Shown here piece by piece: positions 25,095 through 35,876 of a DNA stretch of 64,000 nt. A program made the position numbers and the translations under genes. Positions within the stretch are counted from its first letter, which is position 1. Every line of letters starts with the position of its first letter. Under the pieces are notes generated by a model. It was given only the letters and a program-made list of their open reading frames with translations, was not told the DNA's origin and did no database searches. This stretch comes from Archivesica marissinica (lineage: Eukaryota; Mollusca; Bivalvia; Venerida; Vesicomyidae): NCBI GenBank assembly GCA_014843695.1, contig CM026404.1, forward strand, positions 2,836,409 to 2,900,408, in the 5' to 3' direction.

Positions 25095-25362
25095 ATAAGT
25101 ACGTTTATTTATCGTCGCTACCGGTTACCCATATGAGCGACGCCTCCTGAAGAGATTAGTCATTTTAGATGTTGGGGGATAGTGCAATGATACAGAAAGA
25201 AACACATTACAGAGTGCACGGTGTAAAGCACCGACACGAGACCGCGGTTTAACGTCCCATCTGAAAGACTGTTACTTTTATTAGGGTCAGACGGGGGATC
25301 GAACCTGCGATCCCTGGATTACCAGTCCAGCGTGTTAACCACTGGACTACAGATCCGTCTGT
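25095..25362 (-). mobile_element. tRNA-derived SINE, family C
   Basis: The minus strand begins with a tRNA-like head (GTAGTCCAGTGGTTAACACG, then GGATCGCAGGTTCGATCC, good A and B boxes), then CAGTCTTTCAGATGGGACGT, and ends with a tail 'GGGTAACCGGTAGCGACGA' followed by TAAATAAACGTA. The tRNA-like part is part of the element, not a free tRNA gene, because the tail follows directly and copies recur at 25.7, 38.9 and 53.0 kb. Confidence 0.75.
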
Positions 25363-25694
25363 AATTAATATCGACGATATAATTATAGTCATTTATAGTA
25401 ACTTAAATATATATCATGCTTGCTGACTGTATAATAGTCCAAATGTTTATCTCACAATATACTTACAAAGTGCTGACTTAATTGAAATGTGACAATTTTT
25501 CTGAATTGGAATCCCATTATTTTGAACTGCATGTAGATAAATGGAAATACTATAGATATATAGGAAATAGATATATATCATTGATATAATGATTATTTAT
25601 TATACATGTAGATGTAAAACGATATTTCTGGATGCACGTTAGGACCGCTATGTACGTGTATTACAGGCATCCGGAGCCTCCGTCGAGTGTGTGT

Positions 25695-25978
25695 GTTTTG
25701 CGTTTATTTATTGGCACTACATACGAGCGACGCCTCATGCAGAGATCAGTTAGTTTAGATGTTTGGAGGATAGTGCAATGATATAGACCCATTACAGAGT
25801 CTCCTCTTGCTCTTTTACGTGTACGATGTAAAGCACCTGCAGGAGATCTCGGTTTAAAGTCTCATCCGAAAGACTACAGTAACATGTATATGAGTCATTT
25901 TAGTATGGCATAGCGGGAAATCGAACCTGCGATCCATGGATTACACATCCAGTCTGTGGACCACTGGTCCGCTATTGT
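25695..25978 (-). mobile_element. tRNA-derived SINE, family C
   Basis: Second copy of the family at 25095-25362 in the same orientation. The head includes AGTGGTCCACAGACTGGATG and GATCGCAGGTTCGATTTCCC. The body includes CTCCTGCAGGTGCTTTACAT. The tail is shortened at the left edge. Confidence 0.7.
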
Positions 25979-26045
25979 TTGGGCAAAATAGCCTCAGCGA
26001 GGACAGCGTAACAGATATCTATATAGACACCAAAGTGTTGTTGGA

Positions 26046-26106
26046 GATTTGTTTGTTTTACGTGTATTGATCGTCGCTACCGGTTGCCCATTTGAGCGAC
26101 GCTACG
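26046..26106 (-). mobile_element. SINE family C tail fragment
   Basis: Carries only the 3'-tail block (GCTACCGGTTGCCCATTTGA with GTTTTACGTGTATTGATCGTC), matching the ends of the complete copies. Confidence 0.55.
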
Positions 26107-26900
26107 TTGTTGGAGAGTAGATAGGCATCTCTATATATATGCATGAAGAATTATATTGAAAAAATAGAATAGAAATGTCAATTCTCACTGGACTATGAAG
26201 GATTTTACTTTTCCGAATTGAATTGCATTTGGTTGCAGCTGATCACAGATCCAACGTTCTTTCACATTCATTATCCTAGCCTGGGAACAGGCGTCGATAT
26301 ATGTTGCCTGGTCAGTCAAATAAATATATTTTAACACCGAGAATATTAATTGGGCCGTATTGAGTTTCTGAACATGTCATTTGGCTAGAAGTTAAAAAGT
26401 GAAAAATCGACAGACTGGAACCCAGGCAATCATTATCCGAGAGTATACGTGTAAATCATTACCCGAGAGTATACGTGTAAATCATTACCCGAGAGTATAC
26501 GTGTAAATCATTATGAGATGCATCAATTTCCAGGAATACGTCATCAGTATTATATTTATTCTACGACACTGTATTGACTCATTATGCGTGTGTATAGTTG
26601 GGATACTTTACTAGAGGGATTCCTAATGGATTTATCCAGTTTTACTCTGCGTAGGTATATATTAAGAGTTCATATCTCGTTTCATTAGTTGTATTCGGAT
26701 ATATCGAGCATACCATACCATACCATACATACCGGTTGTATATTATTCAGTTTACAGAAATGCAATTGGTAAGGTTATGTAAGATTTGTTTATATATATG
26801 TAGATAAACTATTATATCACCAACGCAAAACATATGTAAGCAAATTGTAAACAACTATTGGATCAATATCAATGTACGCATTTTATTTGACGTAGTTGTA
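26107..26900. other. IkB upstream region, no gene seen
   Basis: AT-rich sequence apart from the 26-bp triple repeat. A CATAC microsatellite-like run is at about 26709-26730. No exon recognised. Confidence 0.45.
26432..26515. repeat. 26-bp repeat, three copies
   Basis: Three near-identical units of CGAGAGTATACGTGTAAATC plus ATTACC. Unrelated in sequence to the 26-bp array at 22.3-24.0 kb. Confidence 0.9.
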
Positions 26901-26906
26901 AATATT

Positions 26907-26982
26907 GGAATTCCCCTAATGAATAATGCTACCAGGCGTGCTCGAGCATGCGCACTGAACCTATAAAAATGTGGAAATCCCC
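26907..26982 (+). promoter_or_regulatory. IkB promoter: two kB sites and a TATA box
   Basis: GGAATTCCCC at 26907-26916 and GGAAATCCCC at 26973-26982 both fit the Rel/NF-kB consensus GGGRNNYYCC when read on the minus strand (GGGGAATTCC and GGGGATTTCC). TATAAAAA at 26962-26969 lies directly before the second site and about 200 bp upstream of the IkB start codon. Autoregulation of IkB genes by NF-kB through promoter kB sites is well established in vertebrates and for Drosophila cactus. That these sites do the same here is inference. Confidence 0.6.
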
Positions 26983-27165
26983 GAAAATTGTTGGCCGGGC
27001 TGAATGATCTGGCTTTCTAGTGTTATAATTCAGCCAATTCGTTTGTAACTTCGAATGGGTATCTTGTAACCGGATATTTTAATTGTTACGGTGCAGTTTA
27101 AATAGTTCTGTCTTCCTTCATAACAGGATTTTAGTGGGAATACTGCCTACAGGACAGACGTAGAC

Positions 27166-29693
27166 ATGGATTTGACTGGTGACTCCGATTTGGAACAAGA
27201 TAGTTGCCCTGTTCGGGTAGGGGGACATGTCCATGGTATGGCGGGTAACCTACCGCACAAAGACAAACATACACGCACCATTGACTATTTGAAGGATGAC
27301 AGATGTGATTCCAGATGCTCATCGGGGTACGAAAGTTTGCAAAGTGGAAATTTGGGCAGCGAGATCGACGAGGGTCGTTTCACGAGTGACGAAGTAGCAG
27401 GACTTGAAAGTTTAACCTTAGATAATGTTGATCCAAAACATAATCTTCCTTCTATTGATGAAGGATTTGAGTCAACGAATGACTTGCAATCAACTGAATA
27501 TGCTAAGGGAAAATCATGTGACTCGAGTTTAAAATTAATTGCCGAGGACAAAGAAAAAGAAGATAGTAAAATACAGCAGTGTAATCAACTCATTGAGGAA
27601 ACGTTTCAACAGGACGACGATGGTGACACGTAGGTACTTTTAAAATAAATATCTAAGTGTGTTTTCTAGATTAAACAACCACAGCTGGGATTTTCTTGTG
27701 TTACTAATCGGGTGACAACTCATCACACTGGTACGTGTTCCCCGGGGATATTTTATTACAAGGATATAAATTTAGCATTTGTGGAATTCCCCTTCCCAGC
27801 TAATTGTGCAGCTTGTTCTGAGGGGCGTGTTTAACATACATTCATATATCCAATAGAAATGGATTTCCGCCTTCACTCCTGTGTCGTGTCCTAGATAATA
27901 TTATAATGGCCAATATCTAGACCAAGATAAAGCCTGCTATATATATACATGTCAGCATTATGTTTATCTTTGTTGCTTTTGGGGATTTCATCCTTCTAAT
28001 TATCTAGGTCAATGTAGAATCGTAGTTCATAGAACTAGTAACACCGGAAGCAAATGTCAAATAGGCTGTCCGATTAGCTGGTTAGCGTTAATGCGACCCG
28101 GGTTCGATCCTCAAACCGTGAAGTATGTGAGATGGTACGGTTGTCGCCAGATCGGACAGGTGGGTTTTCTCCGGGTACTCCGGTTTCCTCCCACACAAAT
28201 GTCCATATATACGCTTTCATCAGCGCCAACGAGAGTGATTAATATAAGTTGTTAAAACTTGCTTCGCAATCGTTATAATATAAATAAAGTTTAAACTTTA
28301 AATGATAATGGTACTTCATCTACGCCTATTCAATAATTTATAGCTGATAGTATGCTAGGGGCCATGATTGGGGGGGGGGACTCATCATTTTCACTCTGCT
28401 GTTTGCCAATTGTAATCTTAATGTAACCCATACACAGATGGACATGTGGTGTTATTAACAATCGATTGATGCAAGTAACTTAGTAAGAAACTTTCACGAA
28501 ATTCTACATGTATATAACCGTTTACGTGGCCTAGTGGTTAAGGAGTCCGCCTACGGAGCGGGAGGTCGAAGGTTCAAACCTTGTCTGGGGTTCGTTCTGA
28601 TATGGCCTGTTGGTGAGCCGCCAGCTAGTTAAATAATGGTTACCGATTGCCTACCAGCCTGTCGCCAGGCATACAAGCATAGGATTCGGGAAATACTGAT
28701 GTTGAGTGTTCCTAAAAAAAGGTGTCTCGTAAGTCAGAAATGGCTGGCCCTTTCAATTGCAGTGACATGTAATAAACAAACACTTTACTTTTATATTAAT
28801 ATAATTATTATATTTATTGTGTTTTATATAATACACACTGGTTTATTTTGCAGGCGACTACATACAGCGATTATCCAACTATTGACGAGCCTGTCACTGT
28901 ACTTCATCTCTCTGTGCCCGACCCACATGCTTCTTAACTTGAAGAACAACTACCTACAGACTCCCCTCCACCTGGCCGTCATCACGAAACAGGATGTGCT
29001 CACTCGAAAGTTGATGACGACCGGTGCTCAAGTTGATAGTCGGGACCACAAGGGCAACACCCCGCTACATATTGCGGCGAGAGAGGGGTACGACTACTTT
29101 GTGAGGATACTTCTGGAACCAATACACTATGAGGAGATGAGGAACAACAACTATGAGTTGCCATACCAACAAGTACCCCAGAACCTGGAAGCCCGCAACT
29201 ACGATGGTAGGCACAATGCGTTCTTAAAACTAACACAAATCATATGAGATATTTATATATATAAAAGTAAAGTAAAAGTAAAGTGTTTGTTTATTATAGT
29301 GTCACCCCTATTTCTGACTTATGAGACACCTCTTTTTTATGAACATCAGTACTTCCCGAATCTTATGCTTGTGTGCCAGACGTCAGGCTGGTAGGCAATC
29401 GATAACCATTATTTAACTAGCTGGCGGCTCACCAACCGCCCATATCAGAACGAACCCCTGACGAGAGTCGAACCTACGACCTCCCGCTCCGTAGGCGGAC
29501 TCCGTAGGCGGACGCCGTAACCATTGGGCTACGGAGACAATATATAAACAAATTTATTTGATAACAATATGTTGTACAAGCTGTGTATTTATTGTATTTA
29601 ACAGGTCAAGTGTGTGTCCATTTGGCGGCGGAAGGGTGTCACCTAGAGGTCCTAAGTGTTCTGCTCAGTAAGGGAGCCAATGTCAATGCTAGG
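27166..29693 (+). CDS. NFKBIA: NF-kB inhibitor (IkB / cactus-like), first three coding exons
   Basis: Cytoplasmic ankyrin-repeat protein that holds Rel/NF-kB dimers inactive until it is phosphorylated and degraded. Exons are 27166-27629, 28854-29206 and 29605-29693, all with GT/AG sites and matching phases. Exon 1 encodes an acidic, Ser-rich N-terminus (about 154 residues) with SSGYES at residues 52-57 and DEGFES at 98-103, both resembling the DSGxxS beta-TrCP phosphodegron. The join to exon 2 reads DGDTRLHTAII, the classic start of IkB ankyrin repeat 1. Then come QTPLHLAVITKQD (repeat 2), GNTPLHIAAREGYD (repeat 3) and VCVHLAAEGCHLEVLSVLLS (repeat 4), ending GANVNAR. Repeats 5-6 and the PEST tail are not visible and should lie beyond 29.7 kb, probably in or past the gap at 30605-31604. 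It could be IkB alpha, epsilon or cactus by name; the family call is firm. Confidence 0.93.
27783..27792. promoter_or_regulatory. Intronic kB site
   Basis: GGAATTCCCC, identical to the promoter site at 26907, lies in IkB intron 1 about 150 bp after exon 1. Near matches are at 27687-27696 (GGGATTTTCT) and 27981-27990 (GGGGATTTCA). Binding is inferred from the motif only. Confidence 0.45.
28064..28300 (+). mobile_element. tRNA-derived SINE, family A
   Basis: Head 'GGCTGTCCGATTAGCTGGTT' with B box 'GGGTTCGATCC'. The central domain contains TTTTCTCCGGGTACTCCGGT then TTCCTCCCAC. The tail is GAGTGATTAATATAAGTTGT then AAAACTTGCTTCGCAATCG. In IkB intron 1. Similar copies are at 39.0, 43.8 (minus) and 62.0 kb. 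The central block resembles a core shared by SINEs of many animals; I do not assign it to a named superfamily. Confidence 0.8.
28521..28788 (+). mobile_element. tRNA-Arg-like SINE, family E, upstream of IkB exon 2
   Basis: The head reads GTGGCCTAGTGGTTAAGGAG with an anticodon-like arm whose 7-nt loop CTACGGA has ACG in the centre, then B box GGTTCAAACC. The body contains GGTGAGCCGCCAGCTAGTTA and GGTGTCTCGTAAGTCAGAAA. The tail is TAATAAACAAACACTTTA. It ends 66 nt before IkB exon 2. Confidence 0.78.
29277..29538 (-). mobile_element. tRNA-Arg-like SINE, family E, inverted copy downstream of IkB exon 2
   Basis: Reverse-orientation copy of the element at 28521-28788, alignable end to end. Its tail starts 71 nt after IkB exon 2. 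The anticodon-arm sequence GTCCGCCTACGGA is tandemly duplicated in this copy. With the upstream copy it forms an inverted repeat of about 260 bp around the exon. Confidence 0.78.
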
Positions 29694-29736
29694 GTAAGTT
29701 TGGATAGATACACACGCGCTATTTATAATTTCATTA

Positions 29737-29921
29737 ACAGTCAAACCTGTGTTAGTGGTCACCTCCATTAAGCAGTCAATCTGTATTACTGTAAGCAGCC
29801 AGTTTCCAGATCCCCAATATGCTGTTTTATTATGCATTTGACCTCTATTAAGCAGCCACCTGTGCTAAGCAGTCACTTTCTATGATTCCCTTGACTGGCT
29901 GCTTAACACATGTTTGACTGT
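29737..29921. mobile_element. MITE-like element with 18-bp TIRs
   Basis: ACAGTCAAACCTGTGTTA at the left end matches TAACACATGTTTGACTGT at the right end as an inverted repeat (17 of 18). Internal 'TTAAGCAGCCA / TTAAGCAGTCA' motifs recur. It lies in the intron just after IkB exon 3 and has no coding potential. Confidence 0.65.
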
Positions 29922-30235
29922 GTATATGTTTCTGATTATTGGAAGGAATTTTCACACTACCTACAAGAATGATAAAGTATCTAAGGGAGGTAATTCAATG
30001 CATGTAATCAATGAGAAACATTAGTCAGTTACTGCCCCTGAATACTCCTAAAAGTATATTGGTCCTCTTTATTGGTTTCCTCTGTTTTTATCGTTGTTTC
30101 CTTTGCACCACATGTTTTCCATTCTTATCTGTATTCTCGTCTTATAATTATGGAATTATTAAATCTCGACATATATCCTTTAGCATATCCAATGAATACC
30201 TTAAATTGTAAAAATTGGTTCAATTAATTAACATG

Positions 30236-30345
30236 CGAGATGCCTTGCTCAATGACACCACATACGTTCCCCGACCGAGTATCGAACCCAGTGCCCTTCA
30301 ATTCCAAATCTGACGCTCTATCACTGGACCACACTATGAAGTGAA
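30236..30345 (-). mobile_element. tRNA-like SINE head
   Basis: The minus strand reads GTGGTCCAGTGATAGAGCGT and later TGGGTTCGATACTCGGTCGG, a tRNA-like A/B box pair. 'GCTCAATGACACCAC' links it to the family B copy at 24.3-24.66 kb. Confidence 0.55.
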
Positions 30346-30439
30346 ACTTTAAAATATACCTCTGTAGTTGCTGCGTTCTATTGCAATCTTACAAGCAGAT
30401 TGAATTTATACTATTTACAACATTCTGTAAGCTTAGTGT

Positions 30440-30604
30440 GTACAAATATATTGTAGCACGATTGCGAAACAAGTTCTTAAAACTTATATTAATCCCTCTC
30501 GAGAACTCATTCCTGATGTAATCCATCGCCACGAGGGAGAGAGAAGAGGCAATGTGGAATTTAAATGCCTTGCCTACGGTCACAATTGTAACGACTCAAG
30601 TGGG
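30440..30604 (-). mobile_element. SINE family B, cut by the gap
   Basis: Tail and body (GCACGATTGCGAAACAAGTT, AACTCATTCCTGATGTAATC, GAGAGAAGAGGCAATG, TGCCTTGCCTACGGTCAC) of family B, interrupted at the N run before its tRNA-like head. Confidence 0.75.
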
Positions 30605-31604
30605 NNNNNNNNNNNNNNNNNNNNNNNNNNNNNNNNNNNNNNNNNNNNNNNNNNNNNNNNNNNNNNNNNNNNNNNNNNNNNNNNNNNNNNNNNNNNNNNN
30701 NNNNNNNNNNNNNNNNNNNNNNNNNNNNNNNNNNNNNNNNNNNNNNNNNNNNNNNNNNNNNNNNNNNNNNNNNNNNNNNNNNNNNNNNNNNNNNNNNNNN
30801 NNNNNNNNNNNNNNNNNNNNNNNNNNNNNNNNNNNNNNNNNNNNNNNNNNNNNNNNNNNNNNNNNNNNNNNNNNNNNNNNNNNNNNNNNNNNNNNNNNNN
30901 NNNNNNNNNNNNNNNNNNNNNNNNNNNNNNNNNNNNNNNNNNNNNNNNNNNNNNNNNNNNNNNNNNNNNNNNNNNNNNNNNNNNNNNNNNNNNNNNNNNN
31001 NNNNNNNNNNNNNNNNNNNNNNNNNNNNNNNNNNNNNNNNNNNNNNNNNNNNNNNNNNNNNNNNNNNNNNNNNNNNNNNNNNNNNNNNNNNNNNNNNNNN
31101 NNNNNNNNNNNNNNNNNNNNNNNNNNNNNNNNNNNNNNNNNNNNNNNNNNNNNNNNNNNNNNNNNNNNNNNNNNNNNNNNNNNNNNNNNNNNNNNNNNNN
31201 NNNNNNNNNNNNNNNNNNNNNNNNNNNNNNNNNNNNNNNNNNNNNNNNNNNNNNNNNNNNNNNNNNNNNNNNNNNNNNNNNNNNNNNNNNNNNNNNNNNN
31301 NNNNNNNNNNNNNNNNNNNNNNNNNNNNNNNNNNNNNNNNNNNNNNNNNNNNNNNNNNNNNNNNNNNNNNNNNNNNNNNNNNNNNNNNNNNNNNNNNNNN
31401 NNNNNNNNNNNNNNNNNNNNNNNNNNNNNNNNNNNNNNNNNNNNNNNNNNNNNNNNNNNNNNNNNNNNNNNNNNNNNNNNNNNNNNNNNNNNNNNNNNNN
31501 NNNNNNNNNNNNNNNNNNNNNNNNNNNNNNNNNNNNNNNNNNNNNNNNNNNNNNNNNNNNNNNNNNNNNNNNNNNNNNNNNNNNNNNNNNNNNNNNNNNN
31601 NNNN
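30605..31604. other. Assembly gap, exactly 1000 N
   Basis: Placeholder gap between a SINE and the 20-bp satellite. The missing 3' exons of both IkB (+) and NAA30 (-) would be expected in this direction. Confidence 0.99.
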
Positions 31605-34597
31605 TGGATACATTGTATAGATTGTGGATACATTGTATAGATTGTGGATACATTGTATAGATTGTGGATACATTGTATAGATTGTGGATACATTGTATAG
31701 ATTGTGGATACATTGTGGATACATTGTATATATTGTGGATACATTGTATAGATTGTGGATACATTGTATAGAGTGTGGATACATTGTATAGATTGTGGAT
31801 ACATTGTATAGATACATTGTGGATACATTGTATAGATTGTGGATACATTGTATAGATAGATTGTGGATACATTGTATAGATTGTGGATACATTGTATAGA
31901 TTGTGGATACATTGTGGATACATTGTATAGATTGTGGATACATTGTGGATACATTGCATAGATTGTGGATACATTGTATAGATTGTGGATACATTGTGGA
32001 TACATTGCATAGATTGTGGATACATTGTGGATACATTGTATAGATTGTGGATACATTGTATAGATTGTGGATACATTGTATAGATTGTGGATACATTGTG
32101 GATACATTGTATAGATTGTGGATACATTGTATAGATTGTGGATACATTGCATAGATTGTGGATACATTGTATATATTGTGGATACATTGTATAGATTGTG
32201 GATACATTGTATAGATTGTGGATACATTGTATAGATTGTGGATACATTGTATAGATTGTGGATACATTGTATAGATTGTGGATACATTGTGGATACATTG
32301 TATACATTGTGTATAGATTGTGGATACATTGTATAGATTGTGGATACATTGTATAGATTGTGGATACATTGTATAGATTGTGGATATATTGTGGATACAT
32401 TGTATAGATTGTGGATACATTGTATAGATTGTGCATACATTGTATAGATTGTGGATACATTGTATAGATTGTGCATACATTGTATAGATTGTGGATACAT
32501 TGTATAGATTGTGGATACATTGTATAGATTGTGGATACATTGTGGATACATTGTATAGATTGTGAATACATTGTATAGATTGTGAATACATTGTGGATAC
32601 ATTGTATAGATTGTGGATACATTGTATACATTGTGGATACATTGTATAGATTGTGGATACATTGTATAGATTGTGAATACATTGTGGATACATTGTATAG
32701 ATTGTGGATACATTGTATAGATTGTGTATACATTATGGATACATTGTATAGATTGTGGATACATTGTATAGATTGTGGATACATTGTATAGATTGTGGAT
32801 ATATTGTGGATACATTGTATAGATTGTGGATACATTGTATAGATTGTGGATACATTGTATAGATTGTGGATACATTGTATAGATTGTGGATACATTGTAT
32901 AGATTGTGGATACATTGCATAGATTGTGGATACATTGCATAGATTGTGCATACATTGCATAGATTGTGCATCATTGTATAGATTGTGGATACATTGTATA
33001 GATTGTGGATACATTGTATAGATTGTGGATACATTGCATAGATTTTGGATACATTGTATAGATTGTGGATACATTGTATAGATTGTGGATACATTGTATA
33101 GATTGTGGATACATTGTATAGATTGTGGATACATTGTATAGATTGTGGATACATTGTATAGATTGTGGATACATTGTATAGATTGTGGATACATTGTATA
33201 GATTGTGGATACATTGTATAGATTGTGGATACATTGTATAGATTGTGGATACATTGTATATATTGTGAATACATTGTGGATACATTGTATAGATTGTGGA
33301 TACATTGTATAGATTGTGGATACATTGTATAGATTGTGGATACATTGTATAGATTGTGGATACATTGTATAGATTGTGGATACATTGTATAGATTGTGGA
33401 TACATTGTATAGGTTGTGGACATTGTATAGATTGTGGATACATTGTATAGATTGTGGATACATTGTATAGATTGTGGATACATTGTATAGATTGTGGATA
33501 CATTGTATAGATTGTGGATACATTGTATAGATTGTGGATACATTGTATAGATTGTGGATACATTGTATAGATTGTGGATACATTGTATAGATTGTGGATA
33601 CATTGTCATATAGATTGTGGATACATTGTATAGATTGTGGATACATTGTATAGATTGTGATACATTGTGGATACATTGTATAGATTGTGGATACATTGTA
33701 TAGATTGTGGATACATTGTATAGATTGTGGATACATTGTATAGATTGTGGATACATTGTATAGATTGTGGATACATTGTATAGATTGTGGATACATTGTA
33801 TAGATTGTGGATACATTGTATAGATTGTGGATACATTGTATAGATTGTGGATACATTGTATAGATTGTGGATACATTGTATAGATTGTGGATACATTGTA
33901 TAGATTGTGGATACATTGTATAGATTGTGGATACATTGTATAGATTGTGGATACATTGTATAGATTGTGGATACATTGTATAGATTGTGGATACATTGTG
34001 GATACATTGTATAGATTGTGGATACATTGTATAGATTGTGGATACATTGTATAGATTGTGGATACATTGTATAGATTGTGGATACATTGTATAGATTGTG
34101 GATACATTGTATAGATTGTGGATACATTGTATAGATTGTGGATACATTGTATAGATTGTGGATACATTGTATAGATTGTGGATACATTGTATAGATTGTG
34201 GATACATTGTATAGATTGTGGATACATTGTATAGATTGTGGATACATTGTATAGATTGTGGATACATTGTATAGATTGTGGATACATGTATAGATTGTGG
34301 ATACATTGTATAGATTGTGGATACATTGTATAGATTGTGGATACATTGTATAGATTGTGCATACATTGTATAGATTGTGGATACATTGTATAGATTGTGG
34401 ATACATTGTAGATTGTGGATACATTGTATAGATTGTGGATACATTGTATATATTGTGGATACATTGCATAGATTGTGGATACATTGTATAGATTGTGGAT
34501 ACATTGTATAGATTGTGGATACATTGTATAGATTGTGGATACATTGTATAGATTGTGGATACATTGTATAGATTGTGGATACATTGTATTGATTGTG
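31605..34597. repeat. 20-bp satellite array
   Basis: About 150 copies of TGGATACATTGTATAGATTG, with short 11-bp partial units more frequent toward the left part and near-perfect units from 33.05 to 34.3 kb. The minus strand is open for over 1300 codons as an ISTIYTMYPQSIQC-like periodic frame, which is an artefact of a stop-free repeat. Confidence 0.97.
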
Positions 34598-34683
34598 ACT
34601 GTTTCTTGTTTCTGATATTATTTCTTGCATAGTAAAATCTTGAGTCAATAAAATGATGAGTACCATCAATATTCGCCTTTAAA

Positions 34684-34778
34684 GCACTCTTGACACTCAA
34701 AATGTCTTCAACTTGCACTGGACAAACATGTAATGTATGCATGGTCTGGTGTCCATTTTATCAACAATATATGCGAGT
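34684..34778. mobile_element. Unnamed dispersed repeat, copy 1
   Basis: 'GTCTTCAACTTGCACTGGAC' through 'GGTGTCCATTTTATCAAC' is also present at about 43160-43280. The right end runs directly into the 79-bp array. Confidence 0.65.
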
Positions 34779-35094
34779 GCATGCCAAAACCCACAGATTC
34801 CCTCTTCTCGTGCAATACTGACACCAATCTGGTGTAACTGTGTATACTCTTACTGGTGCATGCCAAAACCCACAGATTCCCTCTTCTCGTGCAATACTGA
34901 CACCAATCTGGTGTAACTGTGTATACTCTTACTGGTGCATGCCAAAACCCACAGATTCCCTCTTCTCGTACAGTACTGACACCAATCTGGTGTAACTGTG
35001 TATACTCTTACTGGTGCATGCCAAAACCCACAGATTCCCTCTTCTCGTGCAGTACTGACACCAATCTGGTGTAACTGTGTATACTCTTACTGGT
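34779..35094. repeat. 79-bp tandem repeat, four copies
   Basis: Units start with GCATGCCAAAACCCACAGAT at 34779, 34858, 34937 and 35016. The same start motif is the end of the dispersed repeat copy at 43.2 kb, so the array grew from that element plus flank. Confidence 0.93.
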
Positions 35095-35143
35095 GCGATG
35101 TAATAAAGCCTATTTACATGTGGTTTATTTTAGAGTGGAAATA

Positions 35144-35550
35144 AGGGCAGGGTGGGTCAGAAAAGGGGCAGGGTTGGTCAGAAATGCGACAGGGTGGGTC
35201 AGAAAAGGGGCAGAGTGGGTCAGAAAAGGGGCAGAGTGGGTCAGAAGGGTGGTCAGAAAAGGAGGCAGGGTGGGTCAGAAAGGGAGGGTGGGTCAGAAAA
35301 GGAAAGGGTGGTCAGAAAAGCGACAGGGTGGGTCAGAAAAGGGCAGGGTGGGTCAGAAAAGCGACAGGGTGGGTCAGAAAGGGGCAGAGTGGGTCAGAAA
35401 AGGGGCAGGGTGGGTCAGAAAAGGGAAGGGTGGGCCAGAAAAGGGGCAGGCTATGTCAGAAAAGGAAAGGGCGAGTCAGAAAAGCGACATGGTGGGTCAG
35501 AAAAGGGGCAGGGTGGGTCAGAAAAGGGGCAGGGTGGGTCAGAAAAGGGA
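35144..35550. repeat. 21-bp G-rich minisatellite
   Basis: About 20 copies of GGGTCAGAAAAGGGGCAGGGT with variants. All three forward frames are open (QKRGRVG-like), an artefact. Purine-rich on the + strand. Confidence 0.93.
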
Positions 35551-35876
35551 AAATTTCGCGATGAGATGTGGGATGGGTATTTTGGGGCTAGCACTGAGAA
35601 AACTTTGCTAAATTATGATAATTGATCAAAGAGGGAGTTTTACATATACACATATATTTACATATTGGTGAAATGGGCAGACAAGATGTAAGTTATAAAT
35701 GTCTGACCACTCGAAGACACCTGTTGAGTCTTATAAAACTATTTTTTTAATAAGACAGGAGGGCGGGGCTAATGGGCAAACGGGCAGGTCTAAAAAGAGC
35801 AAGGCACCGCACCCTGCCATTCCGCTCTAGAAAAACCCTATATGTAGTAACTATACATTCACATGAAGCTACTTAC

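Noticed and set aside
25300..25362. Functional tRNA gene on the minus strand
   Set aside because: A and B boxes are good, but the segment is the head of a SINE with further copies in the window and is followed by the SINE body rather than a poly-T terminator.
28521..28595. Functional tRNA-Arg(ACG) gene
   Set aside because: Same reasoning: it is the head of a family E SINE, with an inverted second copy 0.7 kb away and mismatches in the stems.
30596..34669. Very long minus-strand reading frame (over 1300 codons) of IQCIHNLYNVSTIYTMYP type
   Set aside because: It is a 20-bp satellite whose unit has no stop in these frames, and the frame also runs through 1000 N. No start context, no domain, and codon usage is simply the repeat.
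35093..35625. Three overlapping GWVRKGAG / GGSEKGQ frames
   Set aside because: 21-bp purine-rich minisatellite without stops. No splice-supported extension.
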